DNA from: Erigeron canadensis
Lineage: Eukaryota; Streptophyta; Magnoliopsida; Asterales; Asteraceae
Assembly (NCBI RefSeq): GCF_010389155.1
Contig: NC_057762.1
Location: 8,419,513-8,483,512, forward strand
DNA length: 64,000 bases
Direction: 5' to 3'
The notes under the pieces were generated by a model. The model was not told where the DNA came from. It was given only the letters and a program-made list of their open reading frames with translations, and searched no databases. The position numbers and the translations under genes were made by a program. Shown here piece by piece: positions 34,244 through 45,648 of the stretch. Each line of letters begins with the position of its first letter. Positions within the stretch are counted from its first letter, which is position 1.

Positions 34244-37200
34244 CTAGAAACTGAAGGAGTTCCACTTATGCCAATCGATGGTATTATTTGGTGACCTATG
34301 AGCAATCCAGAGAAAACTGAGGGATTTGAGTTCTTTAATTGCATAGCGAAGAGATGGAACTTTATTGTTGAAAACCAAATCATTCCGGGTCTTCAACAGA
34401 ATCCAGCAGTAGGCGAGAACTACAAGGTTAACAAACTTCTTCTTCCTTGTATCAATTCCAGCCATCGTGTGTAAATCGAAAAGCTCTCTGAGATTAGAAA
34501 GCTTTGGTAAGGGGAGGCGGCACCATAAGGAAAGAAATGTCCATAGAGAGTCAGCAAGTTGGCAGTGCAGGAACAGATGAGCAACCGTCTTGTCATGGTT
34601 ATTACAAATGGGGTAGGATGGGGAGGTGACAGCAATGTTTCGTTGAAGAAGCAAATCTTTCGTAGGTAGGCGGTTTTGTTCAATACGCCATCCTAGGATA
34701 TTTACTTTGAGAGGTGCCAAGCGGTTCCATGGAAAAGGCCAGGTTTTCGGACCAAAAGTTGCATTTTGGAGACAACATCGCATAGACTTGGTGGTAAAGG
34801 ATCCAGAGGGGTCAAGCTTCCATGTCCAGGTGTCACTAGAGTTTGTCAGGTGTGTGCGTGAGATCAAAGATAAAAGGGCTTCGAGTTGTTGCAGTTCGGT
34901 GGAAGAGGTGGGAGGCTTGGACCAGTTCCATTGCCATTGGGAGAATAATCCATTACCGGTGCAACGATCTTTGATGAGGTAGGTCTTCTCTCGTTCAAGC
35001 TGAAATAGATCAGGAAATAAAACAGAAAGGGGGGAACTGCCGATCCATGTGTCTGACCAAAATCGAATAGTCGCACCATTGCCAACACGCCCTGTAATCT
35101 GAGACTCCAAGCAAACATTAAAATGGACAAGGTGGGAATCAAGTTTGGCGATAGTTCTCCAAACTCCCACCAAATTCGGTTTAAAAGGGACAGGGGATTG
35201 GCTACGATTAGAAAAGTGTAAGGAAGAGATGACGCGTCCCCAAAGACAATGGGGATCCTTACGGAGGCACCACCACCATTTGGAAAGCAATGACAGATTT
35301 TTAACATGTAAAGAACCCAACCCTAACCCGCCCGAATCAACTGGAGCAATGATTTTTTCCCATGCAATCCACGGGATTTTCTTCCTAGAAATCGATCCCC
35401 CCAAAAAAAGGATCTACGAATTGACTCAAGTTTGGATATGACACTTACTAGGGCCTTATACAGAGAAAAGTAGTAGACAGGGAGACTGTCAAGCACGGAT
35501 TTGATCAAGGTGATTCGACCACCCAGAGAGAGAGAAGAAGCTTTCCATTGGGATAACCTGGTTTCGAAGGTGCGTATAACCGGGACCCAATTTTTCACTA
35601 AATTCATGCTGGATCTCACTACAAGGTTAAGATAGGTCATGGGAAACTCACCCATCTTGCAATTAAGAATGCTGGTAGAGATGGCAGTAGCATCAGAAGG
35701 CAGATTTAGCCCAAAAAAACAGGACTTATGTAGATTTACTTTAAGTCAGGAAGCCAAATAAAAACACCTCAAAATCCTTGATATGTTTTATGTGGGTCGC
35801 AGACCAAGTGCCGATAAGTATTGCATCATCCGCAAAAAGAAAGTGGGAGATAGTAGGCCCGAAGTTCGGGAGTTTTATTCCCGCGATAAGGCCCAAGTTT
35901 GTGGCCCTTTGGATCACGTTGGAAAAGGCTTCCATGGCAATAATAAAGAGAAATGGAGATAAAGGATCTCCCTGGGGCATCCCACGTTCGCAATTAAACT
36001 CTTTAGTTGGACAACCATTGATGAGAACAACAGATCTTGTTGAGAGGAGGATTCCTCTTATCCAAGTGACCCATCGCGACGGGAAGTCCATTTGCATCAG
36101 CATCGATAAATGGAACTCCCAATTCACAGTATCGAAAGCTTTCTCGAAATCGATCTTGAAACAAAAAGCCTCACAATTGCACTTTTTCAACCAGGTGACA
36201 TTTTCATTAAGCATTAAGGGACCGTCAAGAATATTTCTATCCGAGAGAAAGGCGGATTGTGTAGGAGAGATGATTAAGGGGATGACTTTTTTCAGGCGGT
36301 TTGAAAAGGTTTTGGAAATTGTTTTTTTGATGCACCCGATGAGGGAGATAGGTCGATAATCATTAAGGGATTTCATGGAGGTATTTTTGGGGATAAGGGT
36401 AATGTGTGATGAGCCGCAGCCATGGCTGATTGATCCAGTGGAGTGAAAATCAATCAGAATATTAAAAAGTCGAACTTAAGATCATTCCAATACTTCTTAA
36501 TAAACCGAAAATTGAAGCCATCGGGATCCGGGGCTTTATCGCAACCGCAATCCCACACAGCTTGGGTGATCTCGGCTAGGGTGAAGGGAGCGATAAGGGT
36601 GGCGGCATCAGAGGGGGATAGTGATTTGAGGCCATGGAAGGTTAATGAGGGTCTTTGTTTTAAGGGTTCTTTGTATTTCTCTTGGAAGAAAGAGAGGGCA
36701 GTTTCACGGATCGTGGGAGGGTCAATGTACCAGTTGCCATTGACTTCAAGTCCATGAATTCGGTTTCTTGCAGTTCTACAATTTATGAAGCTGTGGAAAT
36801 ACCTGGTGTTCTCGTCTCCACTTTTAACCCACTTAGCCCTTGATTTTTGTTGCAAGTCAAGGGTTTTTGCGAGTTCAAGCTGGTGAAGTTGATCCTTAGT
36901 TTCAGTCCAGAGACATAATTCGTCATCTGTGAGGTCACGGAGGTCAACAATGGCATCTAAGGCATCCATTTGATTAGTGAGAGACGCCTTCTGCTGGTTA
37001 TCGAGAGCAGCTTGGTCTTGAATCCATGCCTTCAGATCAGCTTTAAGTGCCTTGAGTTTCGATGAGAGGATCTGATCAGGGCGACCCAAATAAAAACCTG
37101 AATGGAGACTGTTCGATATTACTTCGTCAATGCCTGGCTTGGATAACCAAGAGTTAAAGAACCGGAAAGGGGGTGGGCCAAAGTCCAGGTGAGAGGTGAT

Positions 37201-37896
37201 AAGGATTAGGGGGCGATGGTCCGATAAAGATCGGGAGAGTGAAGTAAAAGAAGCAGTTGGCCATTCATTCATAAAAGATGGGGAGACGAAAATGTGATCG
37301 ATTTTGCTTTTTTTCTTCCCATTGTCTGAAACATAAGTGAATTTGTTCCCATGCATAGTGTACTCAAGTAGGCCGCATTGGTGGATGAAACTATTGAAAA
37401 CTTGTGCACTAGAATGATTGAACACAGAATTTTTCCGTTCAGATGGGTCGCGGACCTTATTAAAGTCGCCAAGCAAAATCCAGAAACCATTGATATTGGA
37501 TATGTGACCCGCAATTTCGTCCCAGATGTGTTTCTTTGCATGAGGGTCTTGGGGGGCATATAAGTTGAGGATATTACAAGGTGTGGGGGTACCGTTAATA
37601 TGCTCAGAGGTAATGATGTAAATGGTGGTTTTGATACAATTGGTTGAAGTGAAGTGGGCAGGATCCCAGATGCTCAAAAGTCCACCAGAACGTCCTTCAA
37701 TGCCGGATGATGGCACTAAAACTAACTGGAAGCCCGTATTGCCCCAAATATGAGAAGAATTAAAGCTATGCTGATCGGGCCAGTGAGTCTCTTGGATACA
37801 CATGAAATTTATCCTATGATCAGTTTTGAGTTGTTTAATCCAACTCTGTTTGCCAGGGCCTTTTATTCCACGGATATTAAGAGTCATAAAATTCAT
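34244..37896 (-). pseudogene. LINE ORF2: endonuclease, reverse transcriptase, zinc-binding region
   Basis: The start ATG at 37896 (MNFMTLNIRGIKGPG) overlaps the ORF1 stop. The APE-type endonuclease is readable (IQETHWPD, LLGDFN, SDHRPLIL), then DYRPISLIG, FEKAFDTVNW, MPQGDPLSPFLF and FADDAI near 35830 for the reverse transcriptase, and an RVT-associated C-terminus (NRLPTKDLLLQR, VAHLFLHC) ending at 34244. Three single-base frameshifts occur: near 36460 in a T/A run, near 35755 in a T run (with a TGA just after it), and near 35400 in a T7G6 run. Otherwise sequence and order are normal for plant L1. The enzyme primes reverse transcription at a nicked target; this copy cannot make a full protein. 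Confidence 0.88.
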
Positions 37897-39863
37897 TGAG
37901 AAGGGTTTTGTTCACGGTTCTGGAGGATTTCTTCTTCAACTAAGTCTTCAAATCCATCCAGGTCAACTCCAACGCAATCTCCAATGACTTTTGTGACCTC
38001 CACTTCTTTGGCTATGGTGTTTGGGGTATTAGGATCAAGCTGGTGGTGACGAGGGGAATCAAGGTTTTCGAATTGGAATTGGTGGATGGAAGGTGTGGTG
38101 AGGTGGAGGTGGGAGGGATTTTAATGGGTGTTTGAGGGTTTTTTACGAGATGTGTTGACGGATTTTGAAGGGGTGGTGGAGGAGGAGGGTCGATAGAATT
38201 ATCGTTCACTAAAGATTGAAAGGGGATTGGTGAAGGGTTTTTTCGAAAAGAAAGTGTGGGAATTTGAGGGATGTTTGGGGGCGCAGTATAGACAGAGAGG
38301 TTTTGGTTTTGGTTCTTAAAAGAAAAGGTGAGAGAAGGTGATTTTGGATCATCATGCATGCATGAAGTTTCAGGGGAAGTTGGAGAGAATTGGCGTTGAC
38401 GTTTTCTAGAGCTGTATGGTGTAATTTTGGTATTGGTGGTTTTTGATTGGTTGACAAAGATTGTGTGGGGTGAAGGTGGAGGAGGGCGTGAGAAAGGTGG
38501 GGAGGGTTGGGGCCCATGTGTTTTTTGTGTAAACATAATTGGGTTTTCAAAAAAGGCATAATTATTTGCAGTGGGAATATGGGAATGTTTAATAGTGTCA
38601 TCAATATTGGTGTCAGAAGTAAAGGCATCTTTTTGATTACCGTTATGGGAAACTGAATCGTGCAAGGGGGCGTTTGGGTTTCCCGAGGAGGTTTCGCTGT
38701 TAACTTCAATGTTCGCCGGAATATCCAAAAAAGGCGGAATCATCCAATCGTCGTAATCTTCAACGATTCTGGCAATAAACGACGTTTTTTTCCATTTGAC
38801 AGAAACCTGATGATCAATTTTCAGGTAGGAGGGAATGAGCATGATAACCTTACCAACGGAGAGGTTACCATCTTTAGTAGTGGCTGATGAGTGTTGGACT
38901 ATACGTCCCAGGCTGAGTGATGCAGCGATTTTGTCAAAGGTATCAGGATCGCGGAGACGAAGAGGGACACCATAGATTTTTGTAGCGACAATCCTGCCAT
39001 AGTCATGAGTTTGGCCATCCCAAAGTTCAAAATTAGAGAACTATTCATTCAAGAAGCTCAGTTTAGAGGAGAGAAAAGTTTCTGCCAGCTGAGAGGTATT
39101 AAAGATTAGAAGAATGGTGAGTCCTCCTATATACGAGATGGTGACATTGGTGTTGAAGTTTGTTTCCGATAAAATAGAGTTCAGGTTTTTGAGGGTGGAG
39201 AAGTTTTTAACGGTAGCAATGATGGAGGTCTTTGGCCAAACGAATGATGTTTTTGGTTCACTACTGGGTAGGGTGATTGATATAGGAGCGGGAATGTTAT
39301 AGGTGCGATTCATGAGGGTGTCACGGTATGAGAAATTGGTGTGGTGGTTCTGAGAATGATGGGTGTTGGTTGTTTGGGGATGTGTGGTGCTTCTTGGGGT
39401 TTTGTATGGAGGGGGCTTAAAATTTTGATGTTGGTGTCTGGTGCTTTTTGTTTGAACTGGAAAGCCGCGTTTATCATATTTTGACATGAAAACACCAAGA
39501 ACCATGCCATTACTCTTTACATTCTGAAGTGTGGAAAGGAAGTATGAGGGGTTTTCGACGTATCGAAATCTAATGAAACCAAAGGGGTTGTTGTACTTAT
39601 CTCTCTTCTTTGCGATGTATGCATCAACAAGAAAACCATGGTCCTGAAAGAGTTGCTTTAGCTTTGCGTCGGTGAGGGAAAGGGGGAGGTTGTAAACAAA
39701 GAAAGTGGTGATGTTGCTGCGATTTTCTCTTTTCCTGTGCTTGACCTGTTCCCAGTCTTCATACTTTTCCGATGTATGTTGTCGCCGGTGGAAATCATCA
39801 TGGGGTGGGGGTGTGAAACTTGGGGGGGGTGGGGGGGGGGGTTGGACACTCTCTCTCACACAT
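37893..39863 (-). pseudogene. LINE ORF1 (RRM-containing nucleic-acid-binding protein)
   Basis: The frame runs from near 39863 to a TGA at 37895-37893. It begins with a Pro-rich leader encoded by C runs (C11 and others), then an RRM (TTFFVYNLPLSLTDAKLKQL ... NPFGFIRFRYVENP), then a basic/His-rich linker and a Pro/Ser-rich tail. Defects: the ATG is out of frame with the RRM unless a C-run indel is assumed; an in-frame TAG sits at 39043-39041 before FSNFELWDGQ; and a frameshift falls around 38090-38150, so the acidic C-terminus (FEDLVEEEILQNRE) is in another frame from the tail. RRM-type ORF1 proteins chaperone LINE RNA. Confidence 0.8.
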
Positions 39864-39976
39864 ACTCTCTCGTTTAGTTGTAAATATACTTCAGCAAAAT
39901 GAGAGTTACTTAATTAAAAGGACAAATTACAAATTTCGTTGTTGTGGTAGTTCGAAAATATCATTTATTGTTTTTC

Positions 39977-40275
39977 ATTCCTGAAGTAAAACCTGGAAGC
40001 ATTACTTAATTAAAAACCAACTGAGTTGGATCAGTGGTTAGAGCTCATGTCTCTAGAAACAGAGGTCATTGGTTCGATCCTCATGCCCAGCAAGGCTGGA
40101 GGTCTTTTTCTACCTATGGTAGAACCTGGAAGCAGTCTCTTTACCTTTGGTAGAGGTAAGGCTGTCTACATATCAACCTCTCCATACACCGTCGAAGACG
40201 GTATTGGGACCCAAAACCCGTGGAAGACGGCATTGAGAGTTACTTTACTTTACTTTACTTTATTCCTGAAGTAAA
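39977..40275 (+). mobile_element. tRNA-derived SINE, copy 1
   Basis: A perfect 14-bp duplication ATTCCTGAAGTAAA (39977-39990 and 40262-40275) encloses 271 bp. It has an A-box-like TGGATCAGTGGTTAGAGC, a perfect B box GGTTCGATCC about 35 nt later, a conserved body (TCTACCTATGGTAGAACC, AACCCGTGGAAGACGG) and a 3' tail of TTACT repeats. It matches copies at 60654 and 57397. The site is inside an older dispersed repeat. Confidence 0.85.
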
Positions 40276-40994
40276 TATATATGAAATTTCGAATCACCAT
40301 AAGGACGAAAATTGTCGTTTACCCTAGTTAAAACTTTACTCGAAAGAGAAAGAAAAGAGTTGTGAATTAAGTTTAACATAATATGTTTTATGTTCGACAA
40401 GAAACAAATGCGTAAGTTACAACTAGTAGTTGATGGTTCAGTTCCCGACTAATACGAGTGATCTCATTTGGGGAAACAAAGTCCCGAATTTTCATCAAAC
40501 TGACTTGATAATAAATAAAAGCCTATTTAGTAGCTAGTAACAACACTTCATAGTCTACACCTCCACATCAACTTTGCTTAATGTCACTAGCTCCATGCAT
40601 ATCACATTTCTTATCAACATTCTCGATCTCCCGATACAAACTCACTTTTTCTTTTTAGTCTAATTATAATAATCTTGATATGTTCTTATATTATTATTTT
40701 TATGGAAGCCAATTTCTCATCAACTTAAAAAATCTATATTTATAAATTATAAGGACGTACAAAATGCAGCGGAAGAGATACTGGTGATGAATACCGCCCG
40801 TCAAGACTTGTACCGGCGTGAAGGGATCGAGAATATACTAGTGACCATTGTCGTTGGATATATCTCGATTTGACCGTTCTTTTTCACCACCTATTTCATT
40901 CTGGTCAGATGATTAAGACGTAAATTAGGGACACACGCATTTTGGTTTTTGCTATGTTTATTAAAATAATATTTGTTGTTTTTCTAATAGTTTA
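40276..40994. other. Intergenic, no feature seen
   Basis: Noncoding AT-rich DNA. The start belongs to the older repeat interrupted by the SINE. Confidence 0.55.
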
Positions 40995-41369
40995 TCTTTA
41001 CTATTTTATAAAAGTTATCATACTCTCTCTCAACACTTTTCAACATTCCCTCATAAAAATGTTCCTATGCAAAATAATCATTTTACCCTTAATGCATTAA
41101 TTAATTCTCTCTTTTATTCATTAATCTTCACTTAAAATACCTATAACACTTTTAATGAATAATTTACAACATAGACCCATTAACGTAACTCCTAAAATAA
41201 CTATATTACCCGTTTTACATTAATTATTTTTACAATAATAACCACACCGCCGCCACCCGTCATGTCACCACCACTACCACTACCAACCACCGCCGCTACC
41301 ACCACACCGCCGCCAACACCACACTGCCGCTACCACCACTACAGCCGCATTGTGCAGGTAAAATGCTAG
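40995..41369 (+). mobile_element. Helitron-like non-autonomous element
   Basis: It starts A|TCTTTACTATTTTATAAA and ends with CCGCATTGTGCAGG hairpin-like sequence and ATGCTAG|T, i.e. inserted between A and T with 5' TC and 3' CTAG. A long CCACCGCCGCTACC tract precedes the end. It is 375 bp and has no ORF. Confidence 0.7.
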
Positions 41370-42097
41370 TATAATTTAATTAAGGTTCATATGTTATTCC
41401 TAGTCTACGAGACTTTTTTTTTTAAAACTTCTAACTGTTGCCTAAAGTTGTTATAACACTAGTTATAATCTACAGATTGGCAAAAATTTTGTTATTCAAA
41501 ATTATTATATTTGAATCTAAACTAAGAAAAACATAAAAACTACTAAACTTACCAATGTAGCTATTGTAACATGTTGAGTTAGTGATTAGAGATGGGAAAG
41601 AGGATGGAAAGTAAAAAAAAAAAAAAGGAGTTGATCATGTGGTAAGTAATACAGTATATGTTTGACATGTTCTGACAGAATAAAGTGTCATCGTCATTCT
41701 CCCTATTAATCTTGTTTGTTTATGGTGATAATGTTACTTTGGACCAATCTCCCAATAATAATAAAACAACCACCTAAATTCAATTTTAAAAAATTAATAA
41801 CCCGAGAAGCAAGTTTGAATTTTAGCCCTTGAATTACTTTGTTTGCATCATCTATCTTTTTTAAATTTCTTCCCTAAATTACTATATACTAAATTACTAA
41901 ATATTAAATATTAAATACTTAAGCAATTCATGTTATATAAATAACACAACTAATAAATTGCTCGTATCAAATTATGAACTTTTTACAATTAGATGATATC
42001 AAAGTTTTACGTCTACATGTACCTTTAATATTATCCAAAATTTTATATGTTAATTTTTAGTAGATATAGTTGATAAGTTACCAATTAATCTTTGTAA
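41370..42097. other. Intergenic, no feature seen
   Basis: AT-rich DNA between two oppositely oriented Helitron-like elements. Confidence 0.6.
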
Positions 42098-42397
42098 CTA
42101 GATGCTCGCACAATATACCGACGGTAGTGTAGTGATGGTGGAGATTGTGGCAGAGGCGGCAATAGGGACGGTGATGAGGACGACGATGACGATGAATGTA
42201 AAAGTAATTGATGTTAAAAGTGGTATTGTACTTATTTTAAGTGTGGGGGTCTATACCTTAAATTATTACATTAAGGGTACTATAGGTATATTAGATGGAG
42301 ATGTTTAAATTAGTGAATAAATGAGAAGGATATTTTTTGTTTTTCAAATATAGAAAGTTTAAGGGAAAAGGGGTGGTTTATATAAAATAATTGGAGA
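42098..42397 (-). mobile_element. Helitron-like non-autonomous element, minus strand
   Basis: On the minus strand it runs from A|TCTCCAATTATTTTATATAA to ATCTAG|T at 42098, with a triplet-rich tract (GTCATCGTCGTCC, CCACCATCACTACAC) before the end, the same plan as 40995-41369. The 68-codon plus-strand frame across it is an artefact. Confidence 0.6.
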
Positions 42398-43296
42398 TTG
42401 ATCCCTGCTCATAGGTAGGTTTTGTTCCGGAGAAGGTTGTGTTACGAAGAGGTTATGATCAGAAGGAAACTGCATAGCGTGATATGATAGAATGAGGGAG
42501 GGAAAATTAGTGTAGGGTTATCTAACCTAGGTTAGTTTTATTTGAGAAATAATAAATGACCTGGAAAATTCCACATCAGTTTCCACGTATGTTAGTAAAA
42601 AAAAGTTTATAAAATATGAGTCATTCTAGCATTCCTCTTAAGAGATACACAACCTTTTTTCAGATTATTGATAAATAGATGTTTTAAAGTTTTACTAAAC
42701 ATTTTGAGTACCTTTATAATTTTTAATTTTTAATACTTCTAAATTTGTATGATTTTTATATGATTTTATCTTATGCCTTTTTATTTATTTATCCAATCTT
42801 AGATGTTGTAAATTATTTTATTAAATATATTTTTGGTAGACCATATACAACACACTGCGTATTATCTATATATCTTTAATTTCATAACACACCATATTTT
42901 TATATTCTTATTCGTTATATATATTTGTTGGCATTAACTTTTAACCCTTTTTATTTTATATATTATATATTATTATGTTCATTAATATTAATATCCTATA
43001 ATGATAATTTACATAACTATATTTTTAGTTATAAGAAAGAAACTCATCAAAATTTATAAATATCTTTCATATTATTATGTTCATTAATATTAATATCCTA
43101 TAAGTGTTTTTCATATTTAAATTGCTAGTTTATGTTCTTATAAGTCTTGGATTACTAGCTACTTACAAGACTTGGTCAACTTTTGGTGTTCTTGAACAAT
43201 ATAAGTTAAAACTAGGTTTTGAAAGAGGGTTTTATGATTTTGGAAGATGGTTTTGGTTTAGAGTTGATATTTATGCTTGGTTTCACTAGAAAAATG
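42398..43296. other. AT-rich intergenic with a 33-bp direct repeat
   Basis: A perfect 33-bp repeat (starting ATTATTATGTTCATTAATAT) occurs at 42969-43001 and 43071-43103, 102 bp apart. No gene is seen. Confidence 0.7.
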
Positions 43297-45123
43297 TTGT
43301 GTTAAAATTTGGGGCTTTAATTTTGAGGTTTGGTTGGTCGATTTGAGGTCAAAATGTCGTTTTTAGTGTTTCCTGATGCCTCTCGCGCTTTGAGAGGCAT
43401 CCATCGCGTTGCGAACCCTGAGAAAAGTCAAAATATTGTTTTCAGAAGTAATTCTCGCACCGTGATATCCTGCTCTCGTGCCGTAAGACACTGTAGCTAG
43501 GTCATTTTCAAACGTCCATACTTTTAAACCGTAAGTTTATTTTTGACGATTTAAGCGGCCACAGAAGCGTAAATGAGTCTAATTTCCAACGGTATAGACA
43601 TTTGAGTCCAAAACATAATTTGTACAAATCAAAATTTAGGTGAAGCAACAGTGGTCAAGTCCTGACTAGTTATTGTGAAACAAAACGTAACGATTCCATC
43701 TTGATTGGATCAAAACTTTATAAAATGGATATAATAAAGAATTTATGGTAATATTAGGTCAATAACTATGAAACCATACCTCTTGAGATGCTTTAGGATT
43801 AATGTGATACGTGTATGATAGGTTTCACCTCTTGAGATGCTTTAGGGTTAATGTGATACATGTATGATAGGTTTCGGCTCTCGTGGACATCGGTACTACT
43901 TCCTTTCAAATATTGGGATTGTATTGCGCGCGCCATGTGAGTTTTGTAGCCCCTATTATATGTTTTATGCTTTGGGGTGGAAAGATACTCGTTATGTGTT
44001 TATGTGTTATGCCGTAGATTTAGCTTATGTTAATTTTACGTGCATACGTTTTTGTGTCAGAACATGTCATAGGTAGACATGTAACGTGATTGATAAAGAT
44101 GTGGATGTAGTTGAACATATAAGATTGTTGTAGCCTATACTAGAATGATCATCTGATGTGAAATATGATATATGCTATATGTATATGATTAAAGATAGGT
44201 AGGTTTCGGTATGCTTAATGGGTGTTAGTCGGGTGGAGGGAAAATCGATGGTATCACCTATACATAAACCCTACCAATACCTAAAGGGCATATCGGAAAC
44301 TTAGGTCCGTTTGGTGATTTAGTTGATTGGAAAGTGTACTCATTTTTAAATGTGAACATGTTCGTTATACTATCGTTTATTTATTGAATCAAGGTTACAA
44401 GTTCGTTATATGATCGTTTGGTTATTGACTCAAGGTTAAAAGTTCGTTATATGATCGTTTAGTTATTGAACCAAGGTTACAAGTTCGTTATATGATCGTT
44501 TGGTTATTGAACCAAGGTTACAAGTTCGTTATATGATTGTTTTTTTAATGAATCAAAGTTATACATTTGTTTTATGATCAAATCGAGGTTATATGTTCGT
44601 TTTATGATCGAATCAAGGTTATATGTTCTTTTTATGATTGAATCGAGGTTATATGATCATGTTATGATAAATTCAAGGATATATGATCGTGTTATGTTTG
44701 GATTATGAATTTGGGATCATGATATGATCAAATTATGAATGTTATTATTTACATATCCAAAAAATGTATGTATATTGTGAATCTTTGTTATAAATCGTTG
44801 AACATATGAATATGTTATGTGATCCTACGAATTCACCAACCTAGTGTTGACGTTTTTGAGTATTTTTCCAGGTATAAGAGAAATCACTTGCAAGCTAGGA
44901 GTTGATGCCTATAGATGGACCTCTTTTTATTGCATTCTAGATCTTTAAACTCGGGCACGATGCCTCGGTTTGCTCCCCCTTTTTTGGGATTTGTATGTTG
45001 TCTTTTTGTACGTGTCTGACAACTTGTTGTGTTAATTAGTCATCATATAGTTTGTTTGTATAATATCCATTTGCAAGCTCGCTTCAGTTGCATCTCACGT
45101 TTCTGCCACTGGTGGGTGTTACA
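43297..45123 (-). mobile_element. Probable Ty3-gypsy LTR fragment, minus strand
   Basis: The plus strand ends GGGTGTTACA at 45123, the complement of the TGTAACACCC start seen in the solo LTR at 11778. The body has LTR-like features: tandem repeats near 44355-44720 and a conserved-looking block at 43530-43660 common to long gypsy LTRs. The left limit is a guess and no target duplication was confirmed. No gag-pol. Confidence 0.35.
44355..44720. repeat. Tandem repeat, about 41-bp unit
   Basis: Units of TTCGTTATATGATCGTTTGG plus TTATTGAACCAAGGTTACAA repeat four times well, then decay into shorter GAATCAAGGTTATATG units to about 44720. Confidence 0.85.
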
Positions 45124-45648
45124 CAAAATCGAACTAGAAATAAAGGGTGAATATCATCTTGTAGCTAGATGGATTGGACAATTATTTTTTATATTTGGAT
45201 TTGGTGTTCACTAAATTCAGAAAAGTTGAGTTTTTCAATTTTATTATAGCTAACGATTAACTTGCTCATCAAACTGAGATAATCAATCATTGGTTTGATT
45301 ATGGTTAATGCTTTAGATGGAGATGATTAACTGAAAATTAAAAACTTAAATTTCGTCTATTTCACCCAAATGAGAGTATTAACCCCTACTACTTAATTAC
45401 GTTAATTAAGAATTTCAAAAATAGAAAAAGTAAGTGACCGGAAACCCTTTAATTCCCTGAAGAAAATTTCTATCTAGTCTAGGAACCCTACAATCTTGAC
45501 TGTCGGTGACTATGCTGTCCAAGACCCAAGACAAAGATTCGAACATGTGACACTTAAGTCTTCCCTAGTGGGTCTTGAGCGTTTATGCACACAGGTGGCC
45601 AACTCACCTAAGTGAATTACCGATAAATGTTTTTATTTGTTTATTATT

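Larger units (their letters stand above)
34105..39911 (-). mobile_element. Full-length L1-type LINE with 13-bp target duplication
   Basis: ATGAGAGTTACTT occurs at 34105-34117 and again at 39899-39911, bounding an insertion of about 5.78 kb (34118-39898). On the minus strand it has ORF1, ORF2 (endonuclease, reverse transcriptase, zinc-binding region), a short 3' UTR of about 125 nt and a poly(A) of about 9 nt at the 3' end. Both ends are present, so it is full length. Several small indels in homopolymers and two nonsense changes make it inactive, while the perfect duplication shows it is fairly young. Confidence 0.9.

Noticed and set aside
35145..36359. Plus-strand frames (98 and 193 aa) across the LINE
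   Set aside because: They are antisense to the LINE reverse-transcriptase frame.
40020..40100. A functional tRNA gene (A and B boxes present)
   Set aside because: No acceptor stem or cloverleaf; the boxes belong to a SINE head with target duplications.
34105..40261. LINE target GAGAGTTACTT interpreted as an older SINE tail
   Set aside because: The SINE 3' end also reads GAGAGTTACTT, but the sequence before the LINE target lacks any SINE body; likely coincidence.
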